10,639 nt of DNA from an uncultured Oscillospiraceae bacterium (lineage in GTDB: Bacteria > Bacillota > Clostridia > Oscillospirales > Oscillospiraceae). Where the stretch lies: NCBI GenBank assembly GCA_910587645.1, contig CAJUNA010000037.1, positions 1-10,639 of the forward strand, read 5' to 3'. Position numbers and translations under genes: made by a program. Under the pieces are notes generated by a model that worked only from the letters and a program-made list of their open reading frames with translations, did not search any database and was not told where the DNA came from. Every line of letters starts with the position of its first letter. Positions within the stretch are counted from its first letter, which is position 1. Of the stretch, positions 1 to 6,178 are shown piece after piece.

Positions 1-48
1 AAAGCGGCAGACCTCTCCCACAGATTTTTTGAAATGAATTGCGCTTAA
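1..48 (+). CDS. Possible C-terminal tail of a plus-strand protein, truncated by the window edge
   Basis: Frame 1 is open from the first base and reads KAADLSHRFFEMNCA before a TAA at 46-48. The stop touches the left arm of a strong hairpin with a T-rich 3' flank (47-120), which is what the end of a plus-strand gene would look like. Only 15 codons are visible, so no family can be named, and a run this short can be open by chance. The coding claim rests mainly on its position against the hairpin. Confidence 0.3.
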   Translation, partial: KAADLSHRFFEMNCA

Positions 49-120
49 AAATAATCCGAGAAGTTTTTGCTGAAAGCCTTGATTTTACTGGCTTTTCGCT
101 CCTCTTCTCGGATTATTTTT
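47..120. terminator. Long perfect-stem hairpin, probable bidirectional terminator
   Basis: Bases 47-63 and 104-120 are perfect reverse complements over 17 bp (core ATAATCCGAGAAG paired with CTTCTCGGATTAT). The AT-rich ends give a T-rich tail on both strands. Inside the 40-base loop a second short stem (AAAGCC / GGCTTT) can form. A partial third copy of one arm, CTCGGATAAT, follows at about 124-133. The hairpin could end a plus-strand gene at 48, catch read-through from the minus-strand foldase gene, or be part of a dispersed palindromic repeat. Confidence 0.6.
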
Positions 121-233
121 CTCCTCGGATAATGCGCCCTTAGCAGAGGCCAGCAAGGAGAACGGAGCGCCCAGGTCATTCCCAGACGCTCCCCGATCCA
201 CTTCCTCCTGCTGGTCTATCACCATCCCTCCAG

Positions 234-311
234 CTACTGCTGTTCTGCCACAAATGAGCCGTCAGACAATGTAATATATTGGGTGGTTAATTCATCTTTT
301 ACATAGTACAT
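234..311 (-). other. Orphan 25-codon reading frame resembling a gene 3' end
   Basis: Downstream of the foldase terminator, the minus strand reads MYYVKDELTTQYITLSDGSFVAEQQ and then TAG. The amino-acid composition looks like real protein rather than random translation, and the frame stays open for several codons upstream of the ATG. There is no ribosome binding site before the ATG and no promoter. A remnant of a deleted gene's 3' end is the simplest reading; chance is also possible. The rest of 121-330 shows nothing else I can support. Confidence 0.2.
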
Positions 312-321
312 CTCAAGACTT

Positions 322-368
322 GCGTATAACAAACGAAGCCCCGGTACGCTTTGCGTCCGGGGCTTCGT
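322..368 (-). terminator. Rho-independent terminator of the parvulin gene
   Basis: On the minus strand, just after the TAA of the foldase gene (382-384), a 12-bp perfect stem (ACGAAGCCCCGG paired with CCGGGGCTTCGT, 333-344 with 357-368) is capped by a further ACGC-AAA-GCGT stem. It is followed by TTTGTTATA. GC-rich stem, short loop, T-rich tail and position fit intrinsic termination. Confidence 0.92.
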
Positions 369-381
369 CTATAGGAAAGGT

Positions 382-1869
382 TTAGCCGACCTGCTTCATG
401 CCGCTGGCTGAAACATCTGCCGTTGCGCTGTTGGTCATGGTGGTCTGCCACTGGGAAACGGCATCACTCCGCATCGCGTTCTCGCAGGCGTAATGCCAGT
501 ACTGGGTATCGCCATAGCCTACAAAATACATAATGTGATAGCCGTAATTGCTCTGCACGATACCGGTATCCCCGGGCTGGCGGCCATCTTCATAGCACCA
601 GTCCTGGAACGCGGCAACCATGGAACCCTTCGCCACGTCCTCATAGAGACCGCCGCTGGTGTTGCTGCCGCCGTCCTTGGAGTTTTCATTGGCGAGGGCC
701 GCAAACCCATCCTCCGTGCCGTCCCAACTGGCAAGGATGGCCTCAGCCTTAGCCTTAATCTGATCGTCACTGGCTTCCTGCCCCTCGGGCAGCTCCAGAT
801 TTTCCGCCGTCACAAGAATGTGCCGGACATTGTAATCCAGCGTTTCATCCCGCTCACGGCTGTTAAACAAAGCCACATAATAGCGGCTGTTGTCCTCGTC
901 CGCGATTACATCCGCGTCCCCGCTCCGGCGGGCTTCGTCATAGAACCACGCGCCGGCGGTACTGCTGGCGCTGGGGATGCTGGTAGATACGGTGGCGCCG
1001 TTGGCACTGGCAGCAGCATCCAAATTGTTGTTGGCCTTGTAGGCATCCAGGATCGCCTGGGCCTTCTCCTTGGCTTCTTCCAGGGCGGCGGCCTTTTCCT
1101 CATCGGTGGCTTCGATGGCATTGCCCTCATCATCTGTTTTGGCCTCGGGCGTGCCATCAAGGGTAACATACGCGCCATCGATCAGGTCATAATTGTCCTT
1201 ATGCTCCTCATAATACGCCTGGATCTCGTCATCGGAATACACAAAGGTCTCATCGCTGTACTGGGTAGCGTACTTGCTGGCAAGGATCTGGTCCCGCAGG
1301 CAGGACTCGAAAATGGACGCGGTCATGGTAGGGCCATACAGCGCCTTTAAATACGCGCCATAGCTATATCCAGCGGTGGTGGCGGCGGCCTTCATCCCTT
1401 CCACATTGCTCTTGACGGTCTCCTCATCCTCCGCTTCCAGGGTAACGCTGGCGGCAACGGCGGCGGCCTTAGCCGCGTGGACGAATTTCATATTCTCAAC
1501 GGCCTGCTCCTTGAAATAGTCGTTCCAAGTCTGCTCTCCGTTATAGGCCTGGCCCTTCATAGCTTCCAGGTACTCCTGCCCTACCATGGAGCCATAGCTG
1601 TTGCATACATTCTGGTAATAATAGGCGGTCTGGGGGACGGTGTACTTCTGGCCATCGATGGTAACGGCGGTCTGATGGCGCTGGATAATGCCGGAGTTGT
1701 ATACCAGCAGGGCAGCGGCAACCACCACAAAGGCGATGGCTACGGCAGCGTAAAGAATATTGGATTTACGTTCCGCGGCACGCTGTTCCGCGGCACGGGC
1801 GGCCTTGGGATCGACTGCGCCGCCGGCAAGGGTTTCCTGACGCTTTTTCTTTTCTCTGGATGCGCTCAT
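382..1869 (-). CDS. Membrane-anchored parvulin-type peptidyl-prolyl isomerase (SurA/PrsA-like foldase)
   Basis: A 495-residue extracytoplasmic foldase predicted to catalyse prolyl cis-trans isomerisation and help exported proteins fold. A basic cytoplasmic N-terminus (MSASREKKKRQE) is followed by one membrane segment at about 37-62 (start NILYAAVAIAFVVVAAALLV), with no lipobox. A helical SurA-N-like region follows (about 90-230). Next is a divergent parvulin-like segment with an acidic insert (about 235-345), then a recognisable PpiC domain from VRHILV (about 348) to GYHIMYF (about 443-449) with the GGS..GGLYEDV stretch. Two parvulin-like modules, the first apparently degenerate, recall SurA. 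An upstream GTG at 1902 is in frame but has no Shine-Dalgarno. The ATG at 1869 has GGAAGG, though about 12 bases away, so I prefer it. The gene is monocistronic, with its own promoter and terminator. Confidence 0.88.
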   Translation of the reverse strand: MSASREKKKRQETLAGGAVDPKAARAAEQRAAERKSNILYAAVAIAFVVVAAALLVYNSGIIQRHQTAVTIDGQKYTVPQTAYYYQNVCNSYGSMVGQEYLEAMKGQAYNGEQTWNDYFKEQAVENMKFVHAAKAAAVAASVTLEAEDEETVKSNVEGMKAAATTAGYSYGAYLKALYGPTMTASIFESCLRDQILASKYATQYSDETFVYSDDEIQAYYEEHKDNYDLIDGAYVTLDGTPEAKTDDEGNAIEATDEEKAAALEEAKEKAQAILDAYKANNNLDAAASANGATVSTSIPSASSTAGAWFYDEARRSGDADVIADEDNSRYYVALFNSRERDETLDYNVRHILVTAENLELPEGQEASDDQIKAKAEAILASWDGTEDGFAALANENSKDGGSNTSGGLYEDVAKGSMVAAFQDWCYEDGRQPGDTGIVQSNYGYHIMYFVGYGDTQYWHYACENAMRSDAVSQWQTTMTNSATADVSASGMKQVG

Positions 1870-1977
1870 TTGTTGTTCATTCCTTCCAAAATTTTCTGCC
1901 ACCGCAAGGGGTTGGGCGGCGATAACATTTGTGATCGTCCGGGGCGGGGGACCGCCCGATTTGGCTCAACAATCCAT

Positions 1978-2006
1978 AGTATACTCGAATACGCCCCGTT
2001 TCGCAA
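1978..2006 (-). promoter_or_regulatory. Sigma-A promoter of the parvulin gene
   Basis: On the minus strand, TTGCGA (2001-2006) and TATACT (1978-1983) are separated by exactly 17 bp. Transcription would begin near 1971, leaving a leader of about 100 nt. That leader contains a GC-rich hairpin (1942-1947 pairing with 1952-1957, four-base loop), which may stabilise the message or affect translation. The segment 2007-2048, between this promoter and the lipoprotein stop, has only a weak 4-bp stem next to a T-run on the plus strand, so I do not call a terminator there. Confidence 0.7.
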
Positions 2007-2048
2007 GTAAAAGTTCTGTGAATTGCAGAGTTTTTTTCTTCCTCCCCT

Positions 2049-3365
2049 TTATCCCATCCAGGCATAGTCCGTCCCCGTTGCCTCGGGGTAGGCGGATTCA
2101 TCCCAGGAGTGGTCATTTTCCCGGAGGAAGCTGCTGGTCACATTGAAATATTTGTGCGCCATCCAAACTGGGATCACGAAGGACGCCACGGGATCGTCCC
2201 AGGTGGTGTCTACCGCGTACCACTCCCCGTCCAGCTTTACCAGGTTCCAGGCGTGCTCATCACTCCCGCCATGGGCTGTCCCGGGGACGGTAACGCACTC
2301 AATGCCCGCAAGGGCCATCAGCAGCGCAAAGGTATGGGAATACCCGGTGCAGATGGCCTTCTTGCCCACCAGAAGGCCGTAGGGATTATCATTGTGCGGA
2401 ATAGGGGTTCCTACCGGCCCGCTGCTGAGCGCGCCGGGATCATACTCTGCCCAGGCGATCATCCAGTCATGCAGGGCCAGTTCCTTCTCATACGCCGTCA
2501 GCGTTTGATCGGACAGCGCGGGAATCCCCTCCAGAACCGTCAAAATCTCCAGATCCTCCGGATACAAGCCCTCCCGCTCCCCGCTGTTCCAGGCGGCGGC
2601 AATACGGGACTGGTCGTAAACCCATGGCTCCCGCGGCAGCTCCGGCACGGGGTCCGGATCTGGAACTGGAACGGTCTCCGGCTCCGGATCCGGTTTCACT
2701 TCTGGCGCTGTCCCCGGTTCCATCTCTGGCTCTGTCTGAGGTTCTGGATCCTGTTCCGGTTCCAGCTCAGGGCGTTGTTCCGGTTCCTGAACCGGCTCAG
2801 GCTCCGGTTCTTCAACGGCAGGCGGCAAATCCGGCGCGGCCAGGGGCACGTCCTCTGGCGCGGGGCTGGTAAAGCACGCGGCAAAGGCATCCACAGCCTC
2901 GTCCTGGTCCGGGGCAATCAGAAGCGCCGCATATTGCCCCCGCCGGACGGCGGAGGCATTCTCCAGAATCGCGTATTGCTCCGGCGCGTAGCCCGCGAAG
3001 GCCCCGGCACGGGATTCTATGTAGGCCTCCAGGGCTTTGACCACACCATCCCCGTCCGCCCCGTCCATCAGGCGGAGCACCGCGATCTCCTGGGCGTTGA
3101 CGCCCCCGGCGTAGAGGATCGCGCCGTCTATTACATCCGCCGGATCAATCCCCATGGAATCTTGCAGATAACCGGCGAAATCCGGATCCCCATAGAAAAT
3201 CCCGTGGGGCTCCAGGACATCCTGGGATTGCTGGACGCTCCAAATCGCACCGGCCATCTGGTCCACGCGCCAACTGGTTTCCACCGGTTCCCCGCCCTGG
3301 CTTGCGCAGGCCGCGAGAAGAAGCAGGCACGCCGCCCATAATATGGCCGCTCTCCCTTTTTTCAC
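2049..3365 (-). CDS. Lipoprotein with DUF4358-like domain, Pro/Glu linker and transglutaminase-like domain
   Basis: A 438-residue exported lipoprotein. Residues 1-20 form a lipoprotein signal (lipobox L-A-A-C, Cys20). Residues about 31-167 resemble DUF4358, found in clostridial lipoproteins. Residues about 185-246 are a repetitive Pro/Glu/Asp spacer (PEPEP, EPEQ, PDPEPE). Residues about 250-438 form a transglutaminase-like (papain-fold) domain whose expected triad is visible: Cys339 in KKAICTGYS, His371 in DEHAWN and Asp386 in AVDTTWDD. Such domains can be protease-, peptidase- or crosslinking-type, so the substrate is unknown; a cell-wall or surface peptide is my inference. The GTG start directly abuts the TGA of the upstream gene (TGAGTG), and AGGAGG lies 8 bases before it inside that gene, so the two are translationally coupled. 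Confidence 0.82.
   Translation of the reverse strand: MKKGRAAILWAACLLLLAACASQGGEPVETSWRVDQMAGAIWSVQQSQDVLEPHGIFYGDPDFAGYLQDSMGIDPADVIDGAILYAGGVNAQEIAVLRLMDGADGDGVVKALEAYIESRAGAFAGYAPEQYAILENASAVRRGQYAALLIAPDQDEAVDAFAACFTSPAPEDVPLAAPDLPPAVEEPEPEPVQEPEQRPELEPEQDPEPQTEPEMEPGTAPEVKPDPEPETVPVPDPDPVPELPREPWVYDQSRIAAAWNSGEREGLYPEDLEILTVLEGIPALSDQTLTAYEKELALHDWMIAWAEYDPGALSSGPVGTPIPHNDNPYGLLVGKKAICTGYSHTFALLMALAGIECVTVPGTAHGGSDEHAWNLVKLDGEWYAVDTTWDDPVASFVIPVWMAHKYFNVTSSFLRENDHSWDESAYPEATGTDYAWMG
2628..2813 (-). repeat. Imperfect short repeats encoding a Pro/Glu-rich spacer
   Basis: This DNA encodes the PEPEP/EPEQDPEP-type linker of the lipoprotein. It consists of degenerate short repeats in which CCG/CCA/CCT and GAG/GAA codons alternate. 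Such spacers typically lift an active domain away from the membrane through the peptidoglycan. The low-complexity DNA also makes the opposite strand look open, which is an artefact. Confidence 0.75.
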
Positions 3366-3635
3366 TCAGGCATCCTCCTCGAATCTGTTCGGCACCATGT
3401 CGCGGTATTCCGCCTGCTTGGCACTGTTCCAGGCAGCCGGTTCGCTGATGCAGTAGCCGCCCATCTTCCGAAGCTCCCGGCGGCGGTGCAGCGTATAGCG
3501 GACGTCCACATAGTCCTCGTGAACCTCGAAGACTAGCTTTTCAATCGCGCTGGCGGGGACCCGGGCGGTGACGCGGCGGATATAGGCGTCCTGTTCCCGT
3601 TCGCACAGGGAGCCGTTGATGACAACGATTTGCAT
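3366..3635 (-). CDS. Uncharacterised 89-aa cytoplasmic protein, coupled to the lipoprotein gene
   Basis: I do not recognise this protein. It starts MQIVVINGSLCEREQDAY and contains a basic stretch (YTLHRRRELRKMGGY, about residues 48-62). It ends NRFEEDA, with no signal peptide or membrane segment. The start is firm: AAGGAGG sits 7 bases before the ATG at 3635, while a longer in-frame opening to 3698 would lie upstream of the predicted transcription start. Its TGA touches the GTG of the lipoprotein gene and it carries that gene's ribosome binding site. The two therefore share an mRNA and probably a regulatory setting, although one product looks cytoplasmic and the other exported. Confidence 0.78.
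   Translation of the reverse strand: MQIVVINGSLCEREQDAYIRRVTARVPASAIEKLVFEVHEDYVDVRYTLHRRRELRKMGGYCISEPAAWNSAKQAEYRDMVPNRFEEDA
3374..3379 (-). promoter_or_regulatory. Ribosome binding site fixing the GTG start of the lipoprotein
   Basis: AGGAGG on the minus strand lies inside the last codons of the 89-aa gene, 8 bases before the GTG at 3365. It decides that start and indicates translational coupling. Confidence 0.85.
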
Positions 3636-3669
3636 GTGCGTTCCTCCTTTTATTGCCGTACTTTTCGTT

Positions 3670-3698
3670 ATTATACAAGATTGCCGTGAAAAATGCAA
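3670..3698 (-). promoter_or_regulatory. Promoter of the 89-aa / lipoprotein operon
   Basis: On the minus strand there is a perfect TATAAT (3670-3675) with a weak TTGCAT -35 (3693-3698) 17 bp upstream. Transcription would start near 3663, giving a leader of about 28 nt that contains the AAGGAGG site. The TAA stop of the upstream small gene (3671-3673) lies inside this -10 box, so the promoter overlaps the end of that reading frame. Confidence 0.7.
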
Positions 3699-3997
3699 GG
3701 CGGCGTTTTCTGGAGGGAGTGCCCAAACGCGCAGTTAGAGGTCTTATCACGGGTTACAACATGGCCTATGATCTGCCGCGGCTCCCGGCTTACCATCGTC
3801 ATAATGTAGATATTTTCCCGTGTTTCCGTGCGGGGCTTGCACTCCAGGAACCAGTATAGTCCATCCATTTCCACAGTTTTTACCCTGATTGTGGGTATCG
3901 TTTCAGGGTTCTCGGCCTGATGGGCCTTTTTTATCCAATGCATCACATTTGACAACAGAAGAACCGCTGCGAAAACGCTTAAAAATGCTTTTTTCAT
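3671..3997 (-). CDS. Small hypothetical membrane-anchored or secreted protein (108 aa)
   Basis: The family is not recognised. The N-terminus MKKAFLSVFAAVLLLSNVM is a basic start plus a hydrophobic segment (about 4-19), fitting a signal peptide or membrane anchor. The middle (about 36-72) is polar and beta-prone, with TIRVKTVEMDGLYWFLECK. The start is well supported by GGAGG six to seven bases before the ATG. The last ~30 residues (DKTSNCAFGHSLQKTPPCIF and on) look less protein-like and run into the next promoter, so the original protein may have been shorter, or this tail may be a frameshifted extension. A 164-bp palindromic repeat begins 35 bases upstream of the start and separates it from the membrane-protein gene, with which it may once have been co-transcribed. 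Confidence 0.6.
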   Translation of the reverse strand: MKKAFLSVFAAVLLLSNVMHWIKKAHQAENPETIPTIRVKTVEMDGLYWFLECKPRTETRENIYIMTMVSREPRQIIGHVVTRDKTSNCAFGHSLQKTPPCIFHGNLV

Positions 3998-4031
3998 GAT
4001 GCTCCTCCGTTATCTTTGATAGCCATTCCTG

Positions 4032-4195
4032 AGAACCTGTATTCACAGGCGTTTGACACCGTCTGGGCGGGTCTATTGTCGTCCTGCTGCGTTAAAAAAT
4101 CTTGAAATACACAAAGTATTCCTGCGATTTTTTGCCTTGCAGGGCGGCAAAATCCCTCGCCCATCTGGCATCCCACGCCTATGAATACAGGTTCT
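4032..4195. repeat. 164-bp near-full-length palindromic element (MITE- or REP-like)
   Basis: The terminal arms 4032-4052 and 4175-4195 (beginning AGAACCTGTATTCA) are inverted repeats matching at 20 of 21 positions. The symmetry continues inward: blocks such as TGGGCG/CGCCCA, CCTGC/GCAGG and AAAAAATC/GATTTTTT pair, down to a centre AATAC-ACAAA-GTATT. The transcript of either strand could fold into one long imperfect hairpin. The minus strand is open across it for 69 codons, but this looks like a by-product of the repeat. No transposase and no clear target-site duplication are visible. It is probably a non-autonomous mobile or dispersed intergenic repeat. The 4196-4319 spacer beside it holds no gene, only a 12-bp GGAAAATTTTCC palindrome (4245-4256). 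Confidence 0.85.
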
Positions 4196-4319
4196 GACTT
4201 CACTTACAATACGGCCGGCAGGATGGGATCCATTCAAAAATTTAGGAAAATTTTCCCAGCTTCCACTCCCGTCCCTCTCCGCATCTCAAAGCCACTTTAC
4301 TCCAAGCCTATCCAGCTTT

Positions 4320-5660
4320 TCACCGCAGCCGTTCCGCTGCGGCGGCGGCAGCACCCTCCTGGCTGCCGCCGAACAGGAACAATGTCCCATCCGTCTTTTC
4401 AATCAGCAGCCACGGCCCCTGGCGGGGGTCGATGCACAGGGTCAGACGGCCCCAGCCATCGCCGTTGAACTGTCCGGTGAGGGCGCTGTCCATTCCCGTC
4501 CCCGCCACCCGGCGCAGGCGGGGCAGGTCAGTAATCACTTCGATGGCTGCGATGTCCTCCCGCGCTATGCTCCATTGGTCTGTGTAGTGGGTGCCTGTGA
4601 CCTCCGTCTCTGTAACCGCCAGTTCCACCGGGGCGCGCTCCATGCCCATCATCCACACGCCGAACAGCGGACACGCCAGCAGGAGCGCAACCAGAAACAG
4701 CGCGATAATCTGGGCGGGGCGTTTCGCCAGATTGAAGGTAGCGTTTATCCCCACCCGGGCGTTGACCATCATCCGGGAATCGTTGGGATTGTAATAGAAC
4801 ATCCCCCAAATCCACCGGTCGTCCTCGTCCACGTATTCCGCCCCGCAGTCCGCCGTCAGCTTCTCCTGCAACCGCCGGACGCGAAGCTCGATGCCTACCG
4901 CTTCCGTGCATATCACCACGCCGTACAGCAAAATCACGCCCATGCACAGCCATACATGACCTATCGTCAGCCACATGCCTATATTGAAGAACCCGGTGGC
5001 CCAGGCCATAGTAAGCCAGAATTTCCCCCAGTTGTACCGCCGGACGCGGGTCAGGGCCATGGTTCGATGGCTGTCGCCGTCCACCACCTCGGTACGGTTC
5101 CGGTACAGGCAGCGGTAGCAGAGCCAGCATACCGGCACAATCAAGGCGTCAGCCAGCCACAGAGGCCACATCGTCCAGTCAAATGCCAGCGGCGCCAGGC
5201 TGGCCGCCAGCGGCGGCAAAAACCACCAGGGGGACAGCCACCGCATTTCCTGGGCGGCGGCCTGCAAATCGGCTACCGCCTGGGGGGCGTCCGGGGCGCG
5301 CTTCCAGCCGCGGGCCTCCTTTAACTGCCGCAGGGCCTTGTTGCAGCGGATGTAAGGGATAAACGGCACAACGCACAGGGCGACAACCCACACCAGCCAG
5401 TAGGTCAGGAAACTCCCAAAACCGGAGAACAGCAGATTGGGGATGGCCGCTGCCAGCATCGCCCAGCAGGCCAGACGCATCTCCCGTTTATACTGCTCCA
5501 ATAGGCCGCGCACTACGCTGTCGCTTTGCGCGGCGTAGGGCAGGGTCACGCCAACAATGATGTTTTTCTTCGGCTCGCACTCGTCTCGCAGCATGACGTA
5601 CAGGATAGGCAGCACCGGCAATAAAACTGCCAACATAAACAAACGCCAGCCTAATGTCAT
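4320..5660 (-). CDS. Multi-pass membrane protein, DUF1648/DUF5808-like with C-terminal PH-like domain
   Basis: A 446-residue integral membrane protein of unknown biochemical role. Hydrophobic segments are visible at about 5-23, 62-80, 84-103, 143-161, 165-183, 213-252 (two) and 315-338. The cytosolic motif NIIVGVTLPYAAQ (33-45) after the first helix is typical of DUF1648-type proteins. DRWIWGMFYYNPNDSRMMV (281-299) matches the DUF5808 signature. The extra-membrane tail (about 345-446) is beta-rich and resembles bacterial PH-like domains. Its ATG overlaps the stop of the GntR gene as ATGA, so it is the second gene of a tight two-gene operon. Such proteins usually sit beside YtrA-type GntR repressors that control them; an envelope-stress or membrane-homeostasis role is inference. 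Confidence 0.82.
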   Translation of the reverse strand: MTLGWRLFMLAVLLPVLPILYVMLRDECEPKKNIIVGVTLPYAAQSDSVVRGLLEQYKREMRLACWAMLAAAIPNLLFSGFGSFLTYWLVWVVALCVVPFIPYIRCNKALRQLKEARGWKRAPDAPQAVADLQAAAQEMRWLSPWWFLPPLAASLAPLAFDWTMWPLWLADALIVPVCWLCYRCLYRNRTEVVDGDSHRTMALTRVRRYNWGKFWLTMAWATGFFNIGMWLTIGHVWLCMGVILLYGVVICTEAVGIELRVRRLQEKLTADCGAEYVDEDDRWIWGMFYYNPNDSRMMVNARVGINATFNLAKRPAQIIALFLVALLLACPLFGVWMMGMERAPVELAVTETEVTGTHYTDQWSIAREDIAAIEVITDLPRLRRVAGTGMDSALTGQFNGDGWGRLTLCIDPRQGPWLLIEKTDGTLFLFGGSQEGAAAAAAERLR

Positions 5661-6028
5661 AGCCCCTCTACCTCCTTGTCATAAATGTCCCCGCAGAGTT
5701 TTAATATCTCGTCTCTTCCCAGCCCCGCCAGGCGCAGCTCGCATACCCGCAGGCGCAGACCCTCCATAGTCTCCGGCTTCACATCCCCCGGCTGAAGCCG
5801 CACCACAGCGCCGTCCCGGCGCCCGGTGGTGATATAGCCCTCGGCCTTGAGAAGCTGGTAGGCCTTGCTGGCGGTCATCATGTTGATGCCGCATTCCTCG
5901 GCCAAGGCGCGGACAGTAGGCAGCTTCTCCCCCGGCACAAGCTGTCCGGCGGCGATGGCAGACACGATCTGATTGCGAATTTGCTGGTATACCGGTGTAT
6001 CTCCGGAAAAATCCAAACGCAGCAGCAT
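5657..6028 (-). CDS. GntR-family transcriptional regulator, YtrA-like
   Basis: A 123-residue DNA-binding repressor. The N-terminal winged helix-turn-helix spans about 5-75, with the family hallmarks TPVYQQIRNQI, GEKLPTVRALAEECGIN and TASKAYQLLKAEGYI. The short C-terminal part (about 80-123) is too small for a FadR- or HutC-type ligand domain, which is typical of the YtrA subfamily. The start at 6028 is preceded by an AAGGGGGG ribosome binding site. A longer in-frame opening begins at a TTG that is itself the -35 box and lies upstream of transcription, so it cannot be used. It overlaps the membrane-protein gene by 4 bases. Autorepression through the repeats in its promoter is likely but inferred. 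Confidence 0.92.
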   Translation of the reverse strand: MLLRLDFSGDTPVYQQIRNQIVSAIAAGQLVPGEKLPTVRALAEECGINMMTASKAYQLLKAEGYITTGRRDGAVVRLQPGDVKPETMEGLRLRVCELRLAGLGRDEILKLCGDIYDKEVEGL

Positions 6029-6056
6029 ATCCCTACCCCCCTTATTTACATTATCT

Positions 6057-6085
6057 ATTATAATACAAATAATACATTTTGTCAA
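6057..6085 (-). promoter_or_regulatory. Consensus promoter and candidate operator of the GntR operon
   Basis: On the minus strand, a perfect TTGACA (6080-6085), a 17-bp spacer and a perfect TATAAT (6057-6062) form an ideal sigma-A promoter, with a predicted start near 6050. Two copies of TGTATTAT lie at 9-bp spacing (6069-6076 and 6060-6067). The second runs into the -10, and ATAATAGATAAT continues past it to form an imperfect inverted repeat with the first. Such an arrangement is a natural binding site for the dimeric repressor encoded just downstream. Confidence 0.85.
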
Positions 6086-6110
6086 CCCCTCGCCCCAGAT
6101 CCAGGCAACA

Positions 6111-6153
6111 GCGCCGGCTCCCGCTGTCCCAAGCGGAAACCGGCGCCGGTTTT
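6111..6153 (+). terminator. GC-rich hairpin in the chemoreceptor-GntR spacer with its T-tract on the plus strand
   Basis: GCGCCGG (6111-6117) pairs with CCGGCGC (6140-6146) and CCGCT (6121-6125) with AGCGG (6132-6136), leaving a 6-base loop. TTTT follows at 6150-6153. The overlapping AAACCGGCGCCGGTTT (6137-6152) is a 16-bp perfect palindrome. The hairpin begins about 26 bases past the chemoreceptor stop, where its terminator should be, but the T-tract is on the opposite strand. It may be a poor minus-strand terminator, or it may block antisense transcription into the chemoreceptor gene. Confidence 0.45.
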
Positions 6154-6178
6154 ATTTACATAGAAAGCGATCCCGTTC

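Noticed and set aside
85..225. 46-codon minus-strand frame starting MVIDQQEEVDRG
   Set aside because: GGAGGG abuts the ATG with no spacing, and the frame runs into the hairpin loop at 47-120. Chance or remnant sequence is more likely than a gene.
493..1350. Long open frame (285 codons) on the plus strand, opposite the foldase gene
   Set aside because: It is the antisense shadow of a well-supported parvulin gene, has no ribosome binding site and gives a composition-driven sequence without domains.
2109..3341. 410-codon plus-strand open frame opposite the lipoprotein gene
   Set aside because: The low-complexity Pro/Glu repeat and GC-rich codons keep the opposite strand open. The translation is rich in Arg and Phe around the repeat, and the minus-strand gene has a lipobox, a catalytic triad and coupling signals.
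3994..4203. 69-codon minus-strand frame across the palindromic element
   Set aside because: It is almost wholly inside the 164-bp inverted repeat, has no suitable ribosome binding site and overlaps the next gene's start region. The repeat structure explains the conservation better than a protein.
4575..5324. 249-codon plus-strand frame opposite the membrane-protein gene
   Set aside because: Its His/Pro/Gln-rich translation is typical antisense noise, while the minus strand encodes clear membrane helices and a family signature.
5657..6085. Longer GntR protein starting at 6085
   Set aside because: The TTG at that position is the -35 box of the operon's own promoter and lies upstream of the predicted transcription start. 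The ATG at 6028 has a strong ribosome binding site.
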